Shown here piece by piece: positions 1 to 3,380 of a stretch of DNA of 5,044 nt. The number at the start of each line of letters is the position of its first letter. Positions within the stretch are counted from its first letter, which is position 1. The position numbers and the translations under genes were made by a program. The DNA is from Spirochaetia bacterium UBA5763 (GTDB taxonomy: Bacteria; Spirochaetota; UBA4802; UBA5550): NCBI GenBank assembly GCA_002418835.1, contig DIEX01000029.1, forward strand, positions 1 through 5,044, read 5' to 3'. The notes under the pieces were generated by a model, which ran no database searches, had not been told where the DNA came from, and saw nothing but the letters and a program-made list of their open reading frames with translations.

Positions 1-64
1 CGGTTTTAAGACTTGCCTCAAGGAACTTTCTTCGGGCGTGTCCATGCCGCCTTTTTATTATAAT

Positions 65-84
65 GGTCGTAGCATGCTACGACC
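65..84. repeat. 20-bp perfect palindrome
   Basis: GGTCGTAGCATGCTACGACC reads identically on both strands, with 10-bp arms and no spacer. It lies outside any supported gene. It could be part of a dispersed intergenic repeat, a protein-binding site, or a cruciform. The sequence alone does not decide between them, and no T-tract follows, so it is not an intrinsic terminator. Confidence 0.85.
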
Positions 85-102
85 CTACATGGTGTTCCGG
101 TA

Positions 103-153
103 TTTAATGTTGAATAAACTTCATATTTACCTGCGGCATGGCCGGGCTCTCGG
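103..153 (+). repeat. Left copy of a dispersed direct repeat (blocks shared with 2657-2690)
   Basis: Three blocks occur in the same order and orientation as near the right end of the transposase module: TTTAATGTT (103-111), TTTACCTGC (126-134) and TGGCCGGG (139-146). In the right copy the 14 bases between the first two blocks are missing and the spacer before TGGCCGGG is two bases instead of four. The ordered set of matches makes coincidence unlikely. The copies could be an intergenic repeat family or remnants of element ends. Confidence 0.5.
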
Positions 154-224
154 CTTAAACTCCTCGCACTTATCCTATACAGCAGATTCTTTATTTCTAA
201 AAAATTTTATCAGATATATACTTT

Positions 225-242
225 CCCCGTTGCGCTGCGGGG
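225..242. repeat. GC-rich hairpin
   Basis: CCCCG (225-229) can pair with CGGGG (238-242) around an 8-base loop. It stands in AT-rich flanks just before a second hairpin. It has no T-tract in either direction. Its role is unknown; it may be part of a structured intergenic repeat. Confidence 0.45.
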
Positions 243-254
243 TAACGCCTCCAT

Positions 255-278
255 CCCTCACGCGGTGTGGGCGGTTTT
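255..278 (+). terminator. Weak terminator-like hairpin
   Basis: CCCTCAC (255-261) pairs with GTGTGGG (265-271) around the loop GCG, with one T-T mismatch, and is followed by CGG and then only four T residues (275-278). The shape resembles a rightward intrinsic terminator, but the T-tract is short and offset and no rightward gene is seen upstream. It may instead belong to a repeat. Confidence 0.25.
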
Positions 279-300
279 AATTACTGATTCATTGGGCTGG

Positions 301-314
301 TGTTTTCAAAGAAC
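301..314 (+). repeat. Short direct repeat at left side of transposase module
   Basis: TGTTTTCAAAGAAC matches TGTTTTGAAAGAAC at 2598-2611 at 13 of 14 positions, in the same orientation. The two lie outside the two outermost genes of the module. On the minus strand the left copy reads GTTCTTTGAAAACA, which resembles the boxA antitermination element found in leaders and spacers of rRNA operons in many bacteria. A match this short can arise by chance in AT-rich DNA. Confidence 0.3.
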
Positions 315-336
315 TGTATTTTACTTCTCTTAATTC

Positions 337-354
337 TTAAATCATATGATTAAA
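337..354. repeat. AT-rich palindrome downstream of repressor gene
   Basis: AATCATATGATT (340-351) is a perfect 12-bp palindrome. TT at 337-338 and AA at 353-354 extend the pairing across one A-A mismatch, and five T residues follow at 355-359. The stem is too AT-rich to be a convincing terminator. It could equally be a protein-binding site or chance. Confidence 0.25.
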
Positions 355-410
355 TTTTTGCAAATATTTTTTTATAACTGTCTTTATCAGGTATCTCCGG
401 TTTTTACATT

Positions 411-854
411 CTATTTAATTTTATCCTCAAGTTCTTCAAGTTCCCGGTCTCCCTCTTCCTTGGCTGCCTGGCGGGATATTATTACTGATACCTTTTTTAA
501 TATATCCTTATCCTTCACTGTTGAACAGTTTGTTATTATATCTCTCTGTTCTTTTGTAAGGTTTTTAAACCACTTTGTTCTGCTTATCTCATTGATATCT
601 GATATGGCTGTATAGCTTACCTTCCCATCTTTAATATCAGATGGTGCGTTAAACATCTCACCCTCACCTGTGAGCAGCCAGGCGGGGTTTATGTTATACT
701 TAATAACAATATTTTTAACTGTCGAACTGGACAAATCTTTTGAACGACCTTTAAAAAAATCAGTCAATCCTCCCGCAGTTATTCCGATTTCCTCTGAAAA
801 CTGTTTCTGAGTTAACTCCAATTCTTCAATAATTAATAAAATTCTATTCCTCAT
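411..854 (-). CDS. XRE/CI-like helix-turn-helix transcriptional repressor
   Basis: A 147-residue DNA-binding protein, most likely the repressor of the adjacent transposase module. Residues about 14-37 form an XRE-type helix-turn-helix (LTQKQFSEEIGI, then the recognition helix around TAGGLTDFFKG), and residues 56-65 carry NPAWLLTGEG, a hallmark of phage CI-like repressors. The C-terminal half (about 80-147) contains a hydrophilic helical region ending in a Glu/Lys-rich stretch. It is too short for an S24/LexA-type autocleavage domain, so induction by RecA-driven self-cleavage is not expected. The gene runs leftward and its ATG faces the small gene at 1002 across 147 bp. That gap contains two 18-bp inverted repeats which are the obvious binding sites, and autoregulation is likely. 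Its own ribosome binding site is weak (GGA 11 bases before the ATG). The family call is firm; the target and role are inferred from position. Confidence 0.9.
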   Translation of the reverse strand: MRNRILLIIEELELTQKQFSEEIGITAGGLTDFFKGRSKDLSSSTVKNIVIKYNINPAWLLTGEGEMFNAPSDIKDGKVSYTAISDINEISRTKWFKNLTKEQRDIITNCSTVKDKDILKKVSVIISRQAAKEEGDRELEELEDKIK

Positions 855-884
855 CTATAAGATTTTCCGTAATTATGATTAATT

Positions 885-902
885 AATAAGAAATTTCTTA
901 TT
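885..902. promoter_or_regulatory. Operator O1, perfect 18-bp palindrome
   Basis: AATAAGAAATTTCTTATT is a perfect inverted repeat with 9-bp arms. It shares its half-site (AATAAGAW) with O2, 23 bp away centre to centre, about two helical turns, so two repressor dimers would bind the same face of DNA. Its last two bases are the first two of the TTGACA -35 box of the rightward promoter. The likely ligand is the XRE protein encoded at 411-854. Confidence 0.8.
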
Positions 903-928
903 GACAGAATAAGATAAATCTTATTAAT
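901..928 (+). promoter_or_regulatory. Rightward sigma70-type promoter of the transposase operon
   Basis: A perfect -35 hexamer TTGACA (901-906) is followed after 16 bases by ATTAAT (923-928), which matches the -10 consensus at 4 of 6 positions. The -35 box lies between the two operators and the -10 overlaps O2, so a bound repressor would exclude RNA polymerase. Transcription would start near 935 and give a leader of roughly 65 bases before the gene at 1002. The -35 is unmistakable; the -10 assignment is less certain. Confidence 0.65.
908..925. promoter_or_regulatory. Operator O2, near-perfect 18-bp palindrome
   Basis: AATAAGATAAATCTTATT has 8-bp perfect arms (AATAAGAT / ATCTTATT) with only the central pair of bases asymmetric. 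It repeats the half-site of O1 at the same length and covers the -10 region of the rightward promoter. A further single half-site-like stretch, TATAAGAT, lies at 856-863 just upstream of the repressor start codon and could take part in autoregulation, though it lacks a second arm. Confidence 0.75.
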
Positions 929-966
929 GATATAACTAATTTTACTCATAGTTATTAAAAAGAATC

Positions 967-988
967 AATTATTGCAACATTAATAATT
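967..988 (+). repeat. AT-rich inverted repeat in the leader of the small gene
   Basis: AATTATT (967-973) and AATAATT (982-988) are complementary 7-bp arms around an 8-base loop. They lie immediately upstream of the Shine-Dalgarno sequence of the gene at 1002. The all-A/T stem would be weak as RNA. In such AT-rich DNA it may be chance. Confidence 0.25.
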
Positions 989-991
989 TAC

Positions 992-996
992 GGAGG
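992..996 (+). promoter_or_regulatory. Strong Shine-Dalgarno site for the small gene
   Basis: GGAGG ends five bases before the ATG at 1002. It fixes the start of the 87-residue gene and is the best ribosome binding site in the window, which supports the small gene being truly translated. Confidence 0.75.
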
Positions 997-1001
997 GTAT
1001 C

Positions 1002-1265
1002 ATGGAAATCTTTGCTTTCAGAACTGATGGTGTGGAATATAAGCTTTACGATATTTTATCCGCTTTCAATGCCCTTTCCTTTGCTGTTAACGGACTCAGG
1101 TATATGGATCGCATTAAAGAGGATGAACTTTCCGGTTTTGAATATATCTTAAAAGATGCCATTAAAAAAGCTGAATTACTTGTACAGGGGATGAAACCAA
1201 TCCTTGTAAATAATGATGACAGGATTGTTCTTCTGCTTGGCTCAGAGGTAAAGGAAGAGGCTTAA
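1002..1265 (+). CDS. Small hypothetical protein, first gene of the transposase operon
   Basis: An 87-residue, acidic, soluble-looking protein that I do not recognise. It has no signal peptide, membrane segment, cysteines or visible helix-turn-helix. Residues about 15-37 (around DILSAFNALSFAVNGL) and 41-64 (around DELSGFEYILKDAIKKAELL) look like two amphipathic helices separated by a charged turn, followed by a short hydrophobic segment (RIVLLLG) near the C-terminus. It starts from an ATG with a strong GGAGG site directly behind the operator-controlled promoter. It ends 42 bp before the transposase, so the two are probably co-transcribed. The position, matching that of Ner-like or other accessory regulators in transposable phages, suggests a helper or regulator of transposition, but the sequence gives no direct evidence for that. 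Confidence 0.75.
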   Translation: MEIFAFRTDGVEYKLYDILSAFNALSFAVNGLRYMDRIKEDELSGFEYILKDAIKKAELLVQGMKPILVNNDDRIVLLLGSEVKEEA

Positions 1266-1307
1266 CTGTTTTCTATATCAACTTCCAGATTTTACACAGG
1301 ATTTTTT

Positions 1308-2588
1308 ATGTCCATTTCTACCAGACACAGGTACCATACCGGCATTAAGCTTGCCTATAAAATGAACCTTCTTCCTCCTGATACAGTTAGTAAGATCCCC
1401 AAATCAACTCTTCACAGGTTCCGTTATTCCGATTACTCAGACCTGTTTGGTATTGAACTGGCTGGTAAGCTTGAATCAAATGAATTGATCATTAAAGAAC
1501 TTCTTCTCTGTAAATCTGCACTTGCTGCTGCTAAAGGTATTATCCGTATTAAGAATACGATTATCAAAATCAGAGAATCTGCTTTGTCTGGAATCCAGCA
1601 GATGAAAGAGATTGTTTCCGTTATTAATGATATCAGGGATTCCATTGGTCTTGATTCTGCCTGTGAACACTTCTCTATATCACGCTCAACATTCCACTCA
1701 TGGAATTTTCAGGTTAAACATTACTGTTTTGATTCATTTATCGGTAAATGTTTACGAAGATGGCCTAATCAGCTCTCTCTTTCATCTATTGAAAAAATAA
1801 AGGCGCTCTGTGAAGATGATATGTTCAGAGGATGGCCTTTAGTCTCTATTGCTCATTATGCCAGAAGAACCGGACTGCTCAATATTTCAATTCACACCTG
1901 GTATAAATACGCTAAACTCATTGGCATTTCAAAATCCCCTCCACGATGTTTAAAAAAACAGAGAACCGGAATAAGAGCTGTCATGCCTCATCAATACTGG
2001 CACGCCGATGTCACCGTATTCCGTACATTAGATAATACAAAGGCTTATATTTACCTTGTGGTTGATAACTTTTCCCGTGCCATACTTTCATGGAGAGCTT
2101 CATTAAAATTATCTGCTGAAACAAGACTTGATTCCATAAAAGAAGCTTATGAACAATATATCAGTAGTGATATCAATGATTCATCCCCTGATGTTCAGCT
2201 TATTGTTGACGGTGGTTCGGAGAATAATAACTCCGTTGTTGACGAATATGTTAACTCCCCCGGTATTTCTATTAAAAAGATTATTGCTCAGCAGGATATT
2301 ATTTTCTCTAACAGTATGGTTGAAGCTGTGAATAAGATTGTGAAATACAGGTCTCTCTTTCTTGAAAGCATTCCAGATATTCACGCTTTACAAAAGCATC
2401 TTGAAAAGTTTATTCCTGCTTACAACGATGTACGGCCTCATTGTTCGCTTAAAGGTTTAACTCCTTCCGAGGTTCTGGCAGGGCTGCGTCCTGACAATAT
2501 TGAACACCTGAAATCTGTTAATCTGAGAACGGATAAAGCATATAATTCTATTAAACAGGAGATCAAATGTACTGTATGTATTAAATAA
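1308..2588 (+). CDS. DDE (rve-fold) transposase, IS3/IS481/Mu-like superfamily
   Basis: A 426-residue transposase expected to bind the element ends and catalyse strand cleavage and transfer. The N-terminal third looks like DNA-binding modules: a basic segment with a first helix-turn-helix-like stretch (about 20-40, containing SKIPKSTLHRF) and a second around 114-135 (SACEHFSISRSTFHSW). A linker with IAHYARRTG and HTWYKYAK follows (about 181-203). The catalytic core is typical rve: D234 in WHADVT, D301 in IVDGGSEN and E339 in SNSMVEAVNK, giving a DD(37)E spacing. The end of the core carries YNDVRPHCSLKGLTPSEVL (372-390), the signature of IS3/IS481-type enzymes. All three acidic residues are present and no frameshift is seen, so it may be active. 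The ATG is preceded by ACAGGA six bases upstream. It is a single open frame, unlike classical IS3 elements with two frames joined by frameshifting. Superfamily is certain; the exact family is not. Confidence 0.93.
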   Translation: MSISTRHRYHTGIKLAYKMNLLPPDTVSKIPKSTLHRFRYSDYSDLFGIELAGKLESNELIIKELLLCKSALAAAKGIIRIKNTIIKIRESALSGIQQMKEIVSVINDIRDSIGLDSACEHFSISRSTFHSWNFQVKHYCFDSFIGKCLRRWPNQLSLSSIEKIKALCEDDMFRGWPLVSIAHYARRTGLLNISIHTWYKYAKLIGISKSPPRCLKKQRTGIRAVMPHQYWHADVTVFRTLDNTKAYIYLVVDNFSRAILSWRASLKLSAETRLDSIKEAYEQYISSDINDSSPDVQLIVDGGSENNNSVVDEYVNSPGISIKKIIAQQDIIFSNSMVEAVNKIVKYRSLFLESIPDIHALQKHLEKFIPAYNDVRPHCSLKGLTPSEVLAGLRPDNIEHLKSVNLRTDKAYNSIKQEIKCTVCIK

Positions 2589-2597
2589 TGAGCTTGA

Positions 2598-2611
2598 TGT
2601 TTTGAAAGAAC
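2598..2611 (+). repeat. Short direct repeat at right side of transposase module
   Basis: TGTTTTGAAAGAAC lies ten bases after the transposase stop and matches the copy at 301-314 with one mismatch. It may be an internal element motif, a binding site, or chance in AT-rich sequence. Confidence 0.3.
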
Positions 2612-2656
2612 GGAGTTTATATAGACATATATAGCTTTTCCACTGGTTTAATCTGA

Positions 2657-2690
2657 TTTAATGTTTACCTGCACTGGCCGGGATATCCGG
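2657..2690 (+). repeat. Right copy of the dispersed direct repeat
   Basis: TTTAATGTT (2657-2665) overlaps TTTACCTGC (2664-2672), then TGGCCGGG (2675-2682) and a CCGG block. The same blocks occur in order at 103-153. The right copy lacks 14 bases present in the left one and leads directly into the terminator hairpin. It contains the small palindrome GGATATCC (2681-2688). Confidence 0.5.
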
Positions 2691-2715
2691 TTCCATTTAA
2701 GGAACCGGTTTGTTT
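2687..2715 (+). terminator. Intrinsic terminator of the transposase operon
   Basis: CCGGTTCC (2687-2694) and GGAACCGG (2701-2708) form a perfect 8-bp GC-rich stem around the loop ATTTAA, followed by TTTGTTT (2709-2715). The T-rich tract is on the rightward side only, so it serves the transposase operon and not the convergent leftward gene that ends at 2747. GCACTG (2671-2676) and CAGTGC (2737-2742) could form a weak outer stem around it. Confidence 0.85.
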
Positions 2716-2746
2716 AGAACGGCCTTGTTAGTGCCACAGTGCAAAA

Positions 2747-3373
2747 TTATAAATTCTGAATTATAAAAGCAGCCCATATTATAATGATTACTCCAATTGA
2801 TATTAAATGACAGGTAAATAACACATTGACTCTCTTTCTGTTTTTCTCCGATTCTTTATAATATTCATAAAGACGAACATAGAAGGGATAAGAGAAATTT
2901 AGTCTATCCAGTAAAGAGAATGCAATTTTATCTTTATATTTAAAATATAGAAATATTGCCAGAATCTTTTTTATTAAAAAATTTGACAAAAGCATCAAGG
3001 CCGAAATATTCAGAGGATAATATTTATAAATAAAATAAAAAATTATAGATACCTTTTCTGTAAAAGGAACATAAACTTTTATGCTTCCTTCAAGATAAAT
3101 AGACAAAATCTCATAAAAAAAGAATAAAAGAAACAGAGTACCAAAAGTCTGATTTATTATCGAAAGAGTTTTAACGAATATAATCAAATTTTTTTTTACT
3201 AAATTATACTTTTGACATATATAAATATAGCCATATTGATAACTAATCCCTCTATCAAACCAGTTATTTTTTTCAAAAGGTGATACTTTTATCCTTAAAT
3301 AAAGTAGAGGAAAAAAGATCAAAAGTATTGAACTTAAAAAAACAATAAATATTATTATTGTTAACGTTGACAT
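2747..3373 (-). CDS. Multi-pass membrane protein, candidate immunity protein for the upstream CdiA-like toxin
   Basis: A 208-residue integral membrane protein with no family that I recognise. Hydrophobic segments lie at about 4-27, 68-94, 119-144 (possibly with an extra one at 107-118) and 184-205, giving roughly four membrane spans joined by lysine-rich loops. The start chosen is the ATG at 3373, seven bases after the toxin-gene stop, with AAAAGGGA about 11 bases upstream. An upstream TTG at 3409 would add 12 polar residues and overlap the toxin gene, and is less likely. Position directly behind a polymorphic exoprotein, tight coupling and inner-membrane character all fit a CdiI-like immunity protein. 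In known CDI systems, membrane-embedded immunity proteins are typically paired with toxins that act at the membrane. The gene is far more AT-rich than its neighbour (60-base samples of 22-30% G+C against 33-53%), typical of exchanged toxin/immunity cassettes. The function is inference from context. Confidence 0.75.
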   Translation of the reverse strand: MSTLTIIIFIVFLSSILLIFFPLLYLRIKVSPFEKNNWFDRGISYQYGYIYICQKYNLVKKNLIIFVKTLSIINQTFGTLFLLFFFYEILSIYLEGSIKVYVPFTEKVSIIFYFIYKYYPLNISALMLLSNFLIKKILAIFLYFKYKDKIAFSLLDRLNFSYPFYVRLYEYYKESEKNRKRVNVLFTCHLISIGVIIIIWAAFIIQNL

Positions 3374-3380
3374 TTGTAAA

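Larger units (their letters stand above)
1..410. other. Intergenic region without a supported gene, rich in palindromes
   Basis: No reading frame here looks like a real protein. The longest rightward frame (38-280, 80 codons) runs through hairpins and palindromes, has no Shine-Dalgarno sequence and gives a low-complexity, Leu/Ser/Arg-rich product. The stretch holds a 20-bp perfect palindrome (65-84), a block that recurs at 2657-2690, two GC-rich hairpins (225-242 and 255-271), a short direct repeat (301-314) and an AT-rich palindrome (337-354). The motif CGGTTTTAA occurs at 1-9 and again at 272-280. This is the look of an intergenic repeat or of decayed mobile DNA downstream of the leftward repressor gene. 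Confidence 0.6.
301..2715 (+). mobile_element. Candidate repressor-controlled transposase module (boundaries unresolved)
   Basis: A leftward XRE repressor, a two-operator divergent control region, a small rightward gene, a DDE transposase and a strong rightward terminator form one self-contained unit. The order repressor / operator / small gene / transposase is known from transposable phages of the Mu type. However, the expected ATPase target-selection gene (MuB-like) does not follow, and no terminal inverted repeats or clear target duplication could be found by eye. The limits given are the outer short direct repeat on the left and the terminator on the right; both are placeholders, not proven ends. 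Alternatives are a solitary IS-like element that acquired a regulator, or the remnant of a larger prophage or integrative element. Confidence 0.4.

Noticed and set aside
38..280. Rightward 80-codon open frame
   Set aside because: It runs through palindromes and hairpins, has no ribosome binding site and gives a non-protein-like composition; treated as non-coding.
346..615. Rightward 89-codon frame with a serine run
   Set aside because: It is antisense to the repressor gene, whose helix-turn-helix and NPAWLLTGEG motifs are clear; the serine run mirrors its Glu-rich tail.
1433..2384. Several short frames of 60-70 codons on both strands
   Set aside because: All lie inside the transposase gene in other frames and show no independent features.
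280..2740. Terminal inverted repeats of an insertion sequence
   Set aside because: I compared the flanks left of the repressor and right of the transposase in inverted orientation and found no convincing match; only direct repeats were seen.
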